Positions 1 through 6,250 of a DNA stretch of 14,512 bases are shown in pieces (within the stretch, counting starts at the first letter, position 1; every line of letters begins with the position of its first letter). Made by a program: the position numbers and the translations under genes. Location of the stretch: assembly GCA_913054565.1 (NCBI GenBank), contig CAJXHW010000014.1:1-14512 (forward strand), given 5' to 3'. The notes below the pieces were generated by a model. The model saw nothing but the letters and a program-made list of their open reading frames with translations, was not told the origin of the DNA and did no database searches. Origin of the DNA: an uncultured Kordia sp. Lineage in GTDB: Bacteria > Bacteroidota > Bacteroidia > Flavobacteriales > Flavobacteriaceae.

Positions 1-457
1 AAGAGATAAGATCGTCTAACAGAGACCCTCTTTCAAAAAGCTTAGAATTCTGAGGTCTATCTGGAATCATTGATGCTTCATCAACAATAAAAATCGTGTT
101 TTTATGCTTGTTGGGCTGCAACACAAAACTTACAGCACCTCCATTCTGTTTTTTTGGGAAATAAATTTTCTTATGAATTGTTAAAGCCTCACGTTTTGCG
201 TACTTTGAAATTACTTTTGCTGCCCTACCCGTTGGCGCCAATAACACCGCACTTTTATGAGCATGCCATAAATTATTAACAAGTGTACTTATTAGTGTTG
301 TTTTTCCTGTTCCTGCGTAGCCTTTTAACACAAAGAGTTTTTCTGAATTTGTGTTAAAAACAAACGATGATAAACGTTGTAAAACAACATCTTGCTTTAA
401 AGTTAAATCAAATGGAAATTTTTCTATTAATAAATTATGAAATTCAGTAGTTGTCAT
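1..457 (-). CDS. RecD-like superfamily 1 DNA helicase, N-terminal part (runs off window)
   Basis: ATP-dependent DNA helicase of the RecD/Dda-like SF1B group, probably acting in DNA repair or recombination. The minus-strand frame opens with ATG at 457 and stays open to base 1, giving 152 visible residues; the C-terminal part lies outside the window. Seen directly: a Q-motif-like stretch near residues 19-28, Walker A GYAGTGKTT at 46-54, motif Ia LAPTGRAAKV at 73-82, a TIHK segment at 93-96, and Walker B/motif II IVDEASM at 124-130. These motifs in this order and spacing are typical of RecD2/Dda-type helicases. The gene is divergent from the membrane-protein gene starting at 578 and has its own -7-like box at 487-494. 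Flavobacterial homologues are usually stand-alone proteins of about 470 residues, without RecB or RecC. The family call is firm; the exact cellular role is inferred. Confidence 0.9.
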   Translation of the reverse strand, partial: MTTTEFHNLLIEKFPFDLTLKQDVVLQRLSSFVFNTNSEKLFVLKGYAGTGKTTLISTLVNNLWHAHKSAVLLAPTGRAAKVISKYAKREALTIHKKIYFPKKQNGGAVSFVLQPNKHKNTIFIVDEASMIPDRPQNSKLFERGSLLDDLIS

Positions 458-486
458 TTAATGCTAATGGGTGGTAAATTGAATTT

Positions 487-494
487 CAAAGATA
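487..494 (-). promoter_or_regulatory. Putative -7 promoter box for the helicase gene
   Basis: On the minus strand this reads TATCTTTG, a perfect match to the Bacteroidota -7 consensus TAnnTTTG. It lies 29 bp upstream of the helicase ATG. I see no clear TTTG -33 element at the expected distance, so this rests on the -7 match and its position. Confidence 0.5.
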
Positions 495-539
495 GACAGT
501 ATTTTTTCTTTTATTACTTTACTGATTGAAAAAAAAATG

Positions 540-547
540 TAAATTTG
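540..547 (+). promoter_or_regulatory. Putative -7 promoter box for the 578 gene cluster
   Basis: TAAATTTG matches the Bacteroidota -7 consensus TAnnTTTG in full and ends 30 bp before the ATG at 578. It would drive the membrane protein, DUF3822 and rsmD genes, which are packed without gaps. No convincing -33 TTTG is visible. With the minus-strand box at 487-494 it makes a divergent promoter region. Confidence 0.5.
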
Positions 548-577
548 CGTACAACCATTAATTAAACCTTATAAATA

Positions 578-1306
578 ATGATAACAATACTTTTAATTGT
601 TTTAACACTAGTAGCTGTTTTTGTAATAGTGAAGTTGATTGATAAATTCGTTCCTCAAAGTAAAAAATGGATATTTACTATTTTATTTTGGGTCTTAGCT
701 ATAGTTGTTGGTAAAGCACTTTACGATTCTATAATGGAACCTATTGAATTTAAAAAAACCAAAGAAGTACGTTACGCAAAAGTTATTGAAAACTTAAGAG
801 ATATAAGAGACGCAGAAATTGCTCATAAAACGGTAACTGGTAAATATAGCGGTGATTGGGATGCTTTAGTAAAGTTTATTGATACTGCAAAATACACTCT
901 TACACAACGTAGAGATTCTACTATAATTGATGTTGAATTAACAAAACAATTTGGTGGTGTAGAAATGACAAAGGATATTGTTATTATTGACACTATAGGA
1001 ACTGCATCTGTTAAGGATTCAATTTTTAAAAACTCAACACGTTACAAAACAATGATGAATGTTCCTGATACTGATGCTAAATTTGAATTAAAAGCTGGTA
1101 TGATTGAAAAAGGAACTTCAAAATTACCAGTATTTGAAGCAAAAGTTTCTAAAAAAATAATTCTTTTAGGACAGCCAGAATATTTAATTGCTGAAGAATT
1201 AGAAACTGTTGCTGTAGATGGTGTTAACGGATCTGATTTGAGCGTAGGTTCAATGACAGAAATTAGCACTAATGGTAACTGGCCAAGAAAATATGACGAG
1301 AACTAA
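578..1306 (+). CDS. Conserved Bacteroidota membrane-anchored protein of unknown function
   Basis: 242-residue protein with no function I can assign. The first 50 residues hold two hydrophobic helices (about 2-20 and 32-48), joined by a short lysine-rich loop (KLIDKFVPQSKKW). By the positive-inside rule this loop is cytoplasmic, leaving the C-terminal domain of about 190 residues on the periplasmic side. After the second helix, a segment around residues 66-102 (NLRDIRDAEIAHKTVTGKY, then a tryptophan and LVKFID) resembles the helix and following turn of pseudopilin-like proteins (residue spacing of the type RD-AxxAxK-xTGxY). This is only a resemblance: no prepilin peptidase site is visible. The C-terminus is enriched in VDGVNGSDL and SMTEISTNGNWP. 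It is first in a cluster with DUF3822 and rsmD, and its end overlaps the next gene by 14 bp. Confidence 0.75.
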   Translation: MITILLIVLTLVAVFVIVKLIDKFVPQSKKWIFTILFWVLAIVVGKALYDSIMEPIEFKKTKEVRYAKVIENLRDIRDAEIAHKTVTGKYSGDWDALVKFIDTAKYTLTQRRDSTIIDVELTKQFGGVEMTKDIVIIDTIGTASVKDSIFKNSTRYKTMMNVPDTDAKFELKAGMIEKGTSKLPVFEAKVSKKIILLGQPEYLIAEELETVAVDGVNGSDLSVGSMTEISTNGNWPRKYDEN

Positions 1307-2117
1307 TCGCATAAACATATTATCAAATAAAGTATTGTCCGTTCAAGTTAGCTTGAATGGACTTTCTTTTTGTGTGTTAGAAACAACCGAAAATAACATT
1401 TTACTTTTAAAGGAAGATGTGTTTAATACACAAAAAAATCCAATTGAAATAGAAAAATTGATTCGAGAAACCTTAGATACAACTCCTCTACTTCAACAAG
1501 AATTTAAAAAGGTTAATATAATACACCATAATAACATTTGCACCTTTGTACCTAAAGAGCTTTATAATGAAGCTAATTTGATTGATTATTTAAAGTTTAA
1601 CAACAAGATATTTGAATCGGATTATATTGCTACAGATGAAATTACTTCAAAAAACATCATGTCTGTTTATGTTCCTTTTGTAAATATTAATAATTACTTT
1701 TTTGAACAATTTGGTAGTTTTGAGTACCATCACTCTGCCTCAATTTTGGTAAAAAACATTCTTCAAGAAAGTATTAATTCTGTTACAAAATTATATTGTA
1801 ATGTTGCTAAAAACTCTTTTGAATTAATCTATATAAAAGAAGGAAATCTTAACTTATATAATGCATTTGAATATGCGTCAAATGAAGACTTTATTTATTA
1901 TATTTTATTTACTGTTGAACAACTTCAGTTAGATACGGAAACCGTTGACTTTATTTTACTTGGTGATATTGGCTTAGAAGACGATTTATACAGTGTATTA
2001 TATCAATACATTAGAAATGTATCTTTTGGTAGTAGGCATACTCAATTTACCGTCACAGATCCCGAACAAAAGCCAAAATATGGCTATAATCATTTTAGCT
2101 TACTAAACTCTTTTTAA
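1293..2117 (+). CDS. DUF3822 family protein
   Basis: Protein of 274 residues resembling the DUF3822 family, found almost only in Bacteroidota next to rsmD; its function is unknown. Recognisable family features are the N-terminal SVQVSLNGLSFCVLE strand segment, the central FVPKELYNEANLIDYLKFN stretch, YVPFVNINNYFFEQFGSFEY, and a later FELIYIKEGNLNLYNAFEY segment followed by EDFIYYILF. The alternation of strands suggests an ASKHA/actin-like fold, which is an inference. I prefer the ATG at 1293 (MTRTNRINILSNKVLS), which overlaps the upstream gene by 14 bp. The in-frame ATG at 1272 would add seven residues (MVTGQEN) and lengthen the overlap to 35 bp. The stop at 2115-2117 directly abuts the rsmD start, so translation is probably coupled. 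Confidence 0.8.
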   Translation: MTRTNRINILSNKVLSVQVSLNGLSFCVLETTENNILLLKEDVFNTQKNPIEIEKLIRETLDTTPLLQQEFKKVNIIHHNNICTFVPKELYNEANLIDYLKFNNKIFESDYIATDEITSKNIMSVYVPFVNINNYFFEQFGSFEYHHSASILVKNILQESINSVTKLYCNVAKNSFELIYIKEGNLNLYNAFEYASNEDFIYYILFTVEQLQLDTETVDFILLGDIGLEDDLYSVLYQYIRNVSFGSRHTQFTVTDPEQKPKYGYNHFSLLNSF

Positions 2118-2564
2118 ATGAGAATCATATCAGGAAAATATAAAGGTAGACGTATTACTGCCCCTAAAAAACTACCCGTACGTCCAACTACAGATTTAGC
2201 AAAAGAATCATTATTCAATATTTTAAATAATCACTTTTATATTGATCAGATTTCTGTGTTAGATTTATTTTCTGGTACTGGTAACATCAGTTATGAGTTT
2301 GCTTCAAGAGGTTGTCAAACAATAACTGCTGTAGATGCTGATTATGGATGTACAGCATTTATAAAGAAAACTGCGAAAGACTTTGATTTTAACATTAGTG
2401 TTATAAAAAGTGATGTCTTTAAGTTTTTAGTAAAAGTAAAAATTAATGCAACTATTGTTTTTGCAGACCCTCCTTATGATTTTAGTGATGAAAAATTCGC
2501 TAAAATTTCTACCTTAGTTTTCAATCATAATCTTTTAGCTCAAAAACGGCTATTTAATTATTGA
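2118..2564 (+). CDS. rsmD: 16S rRNA (guanine(966)-N2)-methyltransferase RsmD, frame-shifted and truncated
   Basis: RsmD methylates G966 of 16S rRNA using S-adenosylmethionine. The product starts with the family's MRIISGKYKGRRI signature (residues 1-13) and RPTTDLAKESLFNIL (22-36). It then has the SAM-binding motif I DLFSGTG (49-55), an acidic residue after motif II (AVDAD, 71-75) and the catalytic DPPY motif (117-120). All parts needed to recognise the enzyme are present, but the frame stops at residue 148, whereas RsmD proteins are usually about 180-190 residues. After LLAQ (139-142) the sequence turns into KRLFNY and stops. Removing one A from the A5 run at 2542-2546 restores QNGYLIIEHS and a normal C-terminus ending at 2673, for a total of 184 residues. 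The ATG follows the DUF3822 stop with no gap. Assignment is sure; whether the truncated protein works is doubtful. Confidence 0.9.
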   Translation: MRIISGKYKGRRITAPKKLPVRPTTDLAKESLFNILNNHFYIDQISVLDLFSGTGNISYEFASRGCQTITAVDADYGCTAFIKKTAKDFDFNISVIKSDVFKFLVKVKINATIVFADPPYDFSDEKFAKISTLVFNHNLLAQKRLFNY

Positions 2565-2673
2565 GCACTCTAGCCATACAAATCTATCACACTTAAATCA
2601 TTTTAGTCATTCTAAAAAATATGGTGGATGTGTGTTCAGTTTTTTTGAACATCATCAAGCAGATAATTCTTAA
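2547..2673 (+). pseudogene. rsmD: Out-of-frame C-terminal part of rsmD
   Basis: In the frame shifted by one base from the upstream rsmD frame, this stretch encodes about 42 residues with no stop until TAA at 2671-2673. They include GYLIIEHSSH, then HFSHSKKYGGCVFSFFEHH. The patterns IIEHS and KYGxxxFSFFE are the conserved end of Bacteroidota RsmD proteins (last strands of the Rossmann-like fold). So this is the missing end of the gene above, not a separate gene. The junction lies in the run CAAAAAC (2541-2547). A single inserted A, real or a homopolymer sequencing error, explains everything. The tail appears well preserved, which argues for a very recent mutation or an assembly error. Confidence 0.85.
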
Positions 2674-2676
2674 GAA

Positions 2677-2697
2677 GAGTAAACCTACTCCATTTTT
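2677..2697 (+). terminator. Weak terminator-like hairpin after rsmD
   Basis: GAGTA (2677-2681) pairs with TACTC (2686-2690) around an AACC loop, followed by CATTTTT. The stem is only 5 bp, so this is a weak candidate. It sits between the convergent rsmD and decarboxylase genes. Confidence 0.25.
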
Positions 2698-2711
2698 AAA
2701 ACATTTTTAAC

Positions 2712-4142
2712 CTATAAATACTCATTAGCAATACGTTCACAATGTTCTAGAGTTTCTTTAACATCCTGAAAACTTGTTCTTGGGTTTATTAAACACATAC
2801 GTAATACAACTTGATTTTGAAGTATTGTAGTTACTAATAATGCTTCTTTTGATTTTACAATTTCTGAAGAAATATGCTGATTCAATGCGTCCAGTTTTTT
2901 CTCTGTTAATTGTGAATTAATCGGATGGTATCTAAAATTAATCACTGCAAGCGTTGCTGGTGATATCACTTCCCAGCTTGAACTTTCTCTTAGCGCATTT
3001 TCAACACGTTCAGCTAATAGAATATTATATTCTATGGCTTTTCTAAATGCTGATAAACCAAATGTTTTAACAGACATATATAATTTTAGCGCTCTAAAAC
3101 GTCTTGTTAATTGAATACCATGATCATAGAAATTAATTTCTGAAGCATTCCCCTCTATATCTCTTAAATACTCTGGTTTTTCACTAAACGTTTCACTTAA
3201 CCATTTATGGTTTCTAACCAACAAACAGCCCATTTCATAGGGTTGAAACATCCATTTATGCGGATCAATAGTAAGTGAGTCAGCTTTTTCAATTCCAGCT
3301 AATGCTTTCTTACCATGTTTTGACAGTATGGCCGCACCACCATAGGCACCATCAATATGAAACCAAATATTCTCAGCTTTACATATAGAAGCTATGGCGT
3401 TTAAAGGGTCTACAGTTCCGGTATTTGTTGTTCCTGCAGAAGCAATTATACAAAAAGGAAATAAGCCTTCTAATTTATCTTTAGCTATTGCGTTTTTAAG
3501 TTTATTAATAGCTATTTTAAATTCTATATCAGTAGGTATAATTCGTATTTGTTCTTTTTTAAAACCTAATACGCGTATAGCTTTTATATTTGACGAATGC
3601 GCCTGATCTGACATATAAATGATCGCTTTTGAAAAATCATCACCGCAACGTTGTCTTCTTGCAGTAACTAAAGCTGTTAAATTAGCCATTGAACCACCAC
3701 TTGTAAAAATACCACCACCTTTTTTTGATGGGAATTTAAACAATTTTAATAACCAATTCATAGTAACAATTTCTAATTCTGCTGCAGCTGGAGAGCCTAC
3801 CCACCCACCTGCAAACACATTAAAACCTGTTGCTAAAATATCCCCTATTACACTTACATAGTTACTTGGCCCTGGTACAAATGAATAGGATTTTGGATGT
3901 GTGACAATATTACTTTTTGGTAAAACTTCATCAAGCACAAAATCTAAAATTTGAGAAGCATCAGTAGCTATTTCAGGAGCAGTTTCTGAAAACAAAGAAT
4001 CCATTTCAGCGCGTGAACCCGTTGCAACAGGTTTTTTATCATTCTGAACATCAAAATGGTCTACAATAGCATCAATTGCTTTGTAGCCTAATTGCTTCAT
4101 TTCTGCCTTACTTAGTTCTAATTTATATGAATTATCTGCCAT
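2712..4142 (-). CDS. Group II PLP-dependent amino-acid decarboxylase (aromatic-L-amino-acid decarboxylase-like)
   Basis: A 476-residue cytosolic pyridoxal-phosphate decarboxylase of the AADC/tyrosine-DOPA-diaminobutyrate group. The PLP lysine is in IDPHKW (K296). Other active-site positions line up with mammalian AADC: H182 stacks on the cofactor (AADC H192), T238 in ASAGTT, D264 in FHIDGAYGG binds the pyridine nitrogen (AADC D271), and the phosphate-binding segment TSGGSMANL is at 147-155. Y325 in PEYLRD corresponds to AADC Y332, the tyrosine that marks true decarboxylases; aldehyde synthases have Phe. This supports decarboxylase chemistry, but the substrate cannot be read from sequence. Length is normal for the family. 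The start ATG at 4142 is supported by a -7 box 16 bp upstream. The gene diverges from hemN, and a palindrome at 4190-4201 is placed to control both. Confidence 0.9.
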   Translation of the reverse strand: MADNSYKLELSKAEMKQLGYKAIDAIVDHFDVQNDKKPVATGSRAEMDSLFSETAPEIATDASQILDFVLDEVLPKSNIVTHPKSYSFVPGPSNYVSVIGDILATGFNVFAGGWVGSPAAAELEIVTMNWLLKLFKFPSKKGGGIFTSGGSMANLTALVTARRQRCGDDFSKAIIYMSDQAHSSNIKAIRVLGFKKEQIRIIPTDIEFKIAINKLKNAIAKDKLEGLFPFCIIASAGTTNTGTVDPLNAIASICKAENIWFHIDGAYGGAAILSKHGKKALAGIEKADSLTIDPHKWMFQPYEMGCLLVRNHKWLSETFSEKPEYLRDIEGNASEINFYDHGIQLTRRFRALKLYMSVKTFGLSAFRKAIEYNILLAERVENALRESSSWEVISPATLAVINFRYHPINSQLTEKKLDALNQHISSEIVKSKEALLVTTILQNQVVLRMCLINPRTSFQDVKETLEHCERIANEYL

Positions 4143-4158
4143 GCGATGTAATTTACCA

Positions 4159-4166
4159 CAAAAATA
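4159..4166 (-). promoter_or_regulatory. Putative -7 promoter box for the decarboxylase gene
   Basis: The minus strand reads TATTTTTG, a full match to TAnnTTTG. Its centre (4162.5) lies 33 bp from the centre of the TGATAATTATCA palindrome and 16 bp before the ATG, giving a short leader of about 10-14 nt. No good -33 TTTG is present, as expected of an activator-dependent promoter. Confidence 0.5.
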
Positions 4167-4189
4167 GATGAATTAGCACATATGGTAAC

Positions 4190-4201
4190 TGATAATTATC
4201 A
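4190..4201. promoter_or_regulatory. Candidate FNR/CRP-family operator between the decarboxylase gene and hemN
   Basis: TGATAATTATCA is a perfect 12-bp palindrome with the TGAT-N4-ATCA core of FNR sites (E. coli consensus TTGAT-N4-ATCAA). Its centre, 4195.5, is exactly midway between the minus-strand -7 box (4162.5) and the plus-strand -7 box (4228.5), 33 bp from each. That puts it near -41 at both promoters, the class II activator position. The match and geometry are seen in the sequence; binding by an FNR-like protein is inferred. Confidence 0.5.
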
Positions 4202-4224
4202 TAAATTAAGTCAACAACACCGCT

Positions 4225-4232
4225 TAATTTTA
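4225..4232 (+). promoter_or_regulatory. Putative -7 promoter box for hemN
   Basis: TAATTTTA matches seven of the eight positions of TAnnTTTG (counting the two free ones), lacking only the final G. It lies 23 bp before the hemN ATG and 33 bp downstream of the centre of the palindrome at 4190-4201. No -33 TTTG is seen. Confidence 0.4.
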
Positions 4233-4255
4233 CAATCAAATTAAATTGATAGATT

Positions 4256-5617
4256 ATGCAATCTTTAGTTCAAAAATATAATGTCCCTGGTCCACGTTAC
4301 ACAAGCTATCCTACTGTTCCTTATTGGAACAAAGAAGGTATAGCTCTTGAAAACTGGATAAAAACATTTCAACATTCATTTTCTGAAAGCAATCAGTCAG
4401 AAGGAATAAGTTTATATATTCACCTTCCCTTCTGTGAAAGTTTGTGCACATTTTGCGCTTGCCATAAACACATCACCAAACGCCATGATGTTGAGGACGA
4501 TTATATTGATACGGTACTAAAGGAATGGCAATTGTACTTAGAAGTCCTACTAGAACGTCCTATTATTAAAGAAATTCATTTAGGTGGTGGTACACCAACG
4601 TTTTTTTCTAGCGCTAACTTAAAACGATTAATTAACGGTATTTTTAATTTTGCTGACAAACACCCCGAACACGAATTTAGTTTTGAAGGACACCCAAACA
4701 ACACCACTAAAGAGCAACTACAAGAATTGTATAATTTAGGATTTACTCGCGTAAGTTTTGGAGTTCAGGACTATGATGCTGCTGTACAAAAAGCCATACA
4801 TCGAATTCAACCTTTAGAAAATGTTATAAATGTTACTAATTGGGCTAGAGAAATAGGCTACACATCAGTTAGTCATGATTTAATCTTTGGTTTACCATTT
4901 CAGTCTTTAGAAAAGGTAAAAAACACTATTGATATTACCAATAACTTAAAGCCAGATAGAATTGCATTTTATAGTTACGCTCATGTGCCATGGATAAAAG
5001 GTGTTGGTCAACGTGGATTTAATGAAAATGATTTACCAAAGGAAAATGAAAAGAGAACATTATACGAACAAGGAAAACAATGGCTAGAAGAGGCTGGATA
5101 TATTGAAATTGGTATGGATCATTTTGCTTTAGCTACTGATAGTTTATTTGAAGCTACTGAAACGAAAACTTTGCATCGGAATTTTATGGGCTATACAGCT
5201 AATAAAACACAATTAATGATTGGTTTGGGTATGTCGGCTATTAGTGATTCATGGTATGCCTTTGCTCAAAACGCAAAAACAGTTAAAGAATATCAAAAAC
5301 AAGTAAATGATAAGGTTATCCCAGTGTTTAGAGGTCATGAATTAAGTAAAGAAGATTTGATTATTCGTCAGCATATTTTAAATATTATGTGTCATTTTAA
5401 AACATCTTGGAAGGCAACAGAGCTTCAATTTGAGGGCTTACAAAACTGCCTTAAATTACTTCAAGAAATGGCACAAGATAACCTTGTAATTATTACTGAA
5501 AATACTTTAGAAGTACCCCACAATGCAAGAGCATATGTAAGAAATGTTTGTATGGCTTTTGACATGCAGTTACAACGTAACAAGCCGTCTACAAAATTAT
5601 TTTCTATGACAATATAA
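4256..5617 (+). CDS. hemN: Oxygen-independent coproporphyrinogen III dehydrogenase HemN
   Basis: A radical-SAM enzyme that oxidatively decarboxylates coproporphyrinogen III to protoporphyrinogen IX without O2, in the cytosol. It supplies haem when oxygen is scarce. The 453-residue length fits true HemN (about 450). It has the N-terminal PGPRYTSYPT signature (11-20) and HLPFCESLCTFCACHKHI with C60, C64, C67 and C69: the CX3CX2CXC pattern that distinguishes HemN from many HemW proteins. GGGTPTF at 110-116 binds SAM, followed by FEGHPNN (about 143-149) and RVSFGVQ (165-171). The C-terminal HemN domain is present (MGYTANKTQLMIGLGMSAIS). It is monocistronic, bounded by its own promoter region and a strong terminator. 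Nearness to the cbb3 oxidase genes fits a low-oxygen role: cbb3 needs b- and c-type haem. Confidence 0.96.
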   Translation: MQSLVQKYNVPGPRYTSYPTVPYWNKEGIALENWIKTFQHSFSESNQSEGISLYIHLPFCESLCTFCACHKHITKRHDVEDDYIDTVLKEWQLYLEVLLERPIIKEIHLGGGTPTFFSSANLKRLINGIFNFADKHPEHEFSFEGHPNNTTKEQLQELYNLGFTRVSFGVQDYDAAVQKAIHRIQPLENVINVTNWAREIGYTSVSHDLIFGLPFQSLEKVKNTIDITNNLKPDRIAFYSYAHVPWIKGVGQRGFNENDLPKENEKRTLYEQGKQWLEEAGYIEIGMDHFALATDSLFEATETKTLHRNFMGYTANKTQLMIGLGMSAISDSWYAFAQNAKTVKEYQKQVNDKVIPVFRGHELSKEDLIIRQHILNIMCHFKTSWKATELQFEGLQNCLKLLQEMAQDNLVIITENTLEVPHNARAYVRNVCMAFDMQLQRNKPSTKLFSMTI

Positions 5618-5625
5618 GCATCAAT

Positions 5626-5660
5626 AAAAAAGCCTAATAGTCAATCATTAGGCTTTTTTT
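5626..5660. terminator. Bidirectional rho-independent terminator
   Basis: AAAAAAGCCTAAT (5626-5638) pairs perfectly with ATTAGGCTTTTTT (5647-5659), leaving an 8-nt loop. The A and T tracts flank the stem on both sides, so it can end transcription of hemN (plus) and of the convergent CBS gene (minus). Confidence 0.9.
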
Positions 5661-5682
5661 ATTAATATTTTGATGCCAATTT

Positions 5683-6102
5683 TTAATACTGCTCTAATAA
5701 ATAGTTAATTAAATCTGTAGTTGTAACTATACCTACTAATTTTCCGTTTTCTTGAACTGGCAAAGCATGAAAATTTTCTTTTGCTAAAATTTTAGCTACA
5801 TCATAAATTGTATCTGAAGTAGTAACACTCGTTACTGTTTTTACCATTACTTGATTTAAAGTAAACATGTTATACACTACGGTATCTATATTTTCTTCAT
5901 CATCAAAAGCGGCATCTGCAAAACTAATTCGCAATAAATCTGTATAACTTAACATTCCTTCAACTTTGTTATTATTTACTACCGGGATATGTCTTATGTT
6001 ATGTTTTTTAAACAAGCCTTCAGCCTTTTCCAAGGTATCGGTTAAGTTTAGCAACACTAAATTACTTGTCATAATTCTTGAAACTGGAACTCTTTTTTTC
6101 AT
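5683..6102 (-). CDS. Two-CBS-domain protein
   Basis: A 139-residue protein consisting almost entirely of two CBS repeats (about 7-59 and 81-139). These pair into a Bateman module that usually binds adenine nucleotides. Repeat 1 starts VSRIMTSNLVLLNLTDTL and ends GMLSYTDLL; repeat 2 starts NQVMVKTVTSVTTSDTI and ends LVGIVTTTDLINYLL, both with the typical D(L/A) helix and G(x)(L/I) strand ends. The linker (60-80) is acidic (FDDEEN). There is no catalytic or DNA-binding domain and no membrane segment, so it is probably a small cytosolic regulator or sensor. Such proteins often sit near cbb3 genes in Flavobacteriaceae; the partner is unknown. It is convergent with hemN and lies 148 bp downstream of the SafE-type gene on the same strand. 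Family is sure, role is not. Confidence 0.9.
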   Translation of the reverse strand: MKKRVPVSRIMTSNLVLLNLTDTLEKAEGLFKKHNIRHIPVVNNNKVEGMLSYTDLLRISFADAAFDDEENIDTVVYNMFTLNQVMVKTVTSVTTSDTIYDVAKILAKENFHALPVQENGKLVGIVTTTDLINYLLEQY

Positions 6103-6177
6103 ATTGATACTGTTTTTACCTTAAAAAAGGATAGTTGTTAAAAGTTATCTAAGGTAATATCGCTATTTCCTATACTA

Positions 6178-6185
6178 TAAAGTTA
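6178..6185 (-). promoter_or_regulatory. Possible -7 box upstream of the CBS gene
   Basis: The minus strand reads TAACTTTA, a match to TAnnTTTG except for the last base, 75 bp before the CBS start codon. No fully matching box occurs in the 148-bp gap 6103-6250, so where this gene is transcribed from is uncertain; read-through from the cco operon is also possible. Confidence 0.2.
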
Positions 6186-6223
6186 GTTAAAAATAAAGAG
6201 TTATTGTATGATATCAGTTAGTA

Positions 6224-6244
6224 AAAAGACTGATAATAATCAGT
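6224..6244 (-). terminator. Candidate terminator after the cco operon (or a regulatory palindrome)
   Basis: Read on the minus strand, just after the SafE-type stop codon (6251-6253), ACTGAT-TATT-ATCAGT forms a 6-bp hairpin followed by CTTTTT. This fits a short rho-independent terminator. The same bases hold TGATAATAATCA (6231-6242), which has the TGAT-N4-ATCA core of the other two candidate FNR-type sites. No good -7 box lies 33 bp from it, so the terminator reading is preferred. A further ATCAGT copy is at 6213-6218. Confidence 0.4.
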
Positions 6245-6250
6245 TGCTTT

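Noticed and set aside
1042..1269. Minus-strand 75-codon frame inside the 578 gene
   Set aside because: It is antisense to a conserved protein, has no promoter box, and its composition is that of a shadow frame.
1272..2117. ATG at 1272 as the DUF3822 start
   Set aside because: It adds only MVTGQEN and lengthens the overlap with the upstream gene to 35 bp; the ATG at 1293 matches the expected N-terminus better.
2541..2547. Programmed frameshifting in rsmD
   Set aside because: CAAAAAC in this frame would need a +1 move, not the usual -1 slip. There is no strong downstream hairpin, and A5 is short for polymerase slippage. A mutation or base error is simpler.
3394..3861. Two plus-strand frames opposite the decarboxylase gene
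   Set aside because: They overlap the PLP-binding region of a well-conserved enzyme and encode nothing recognisable.
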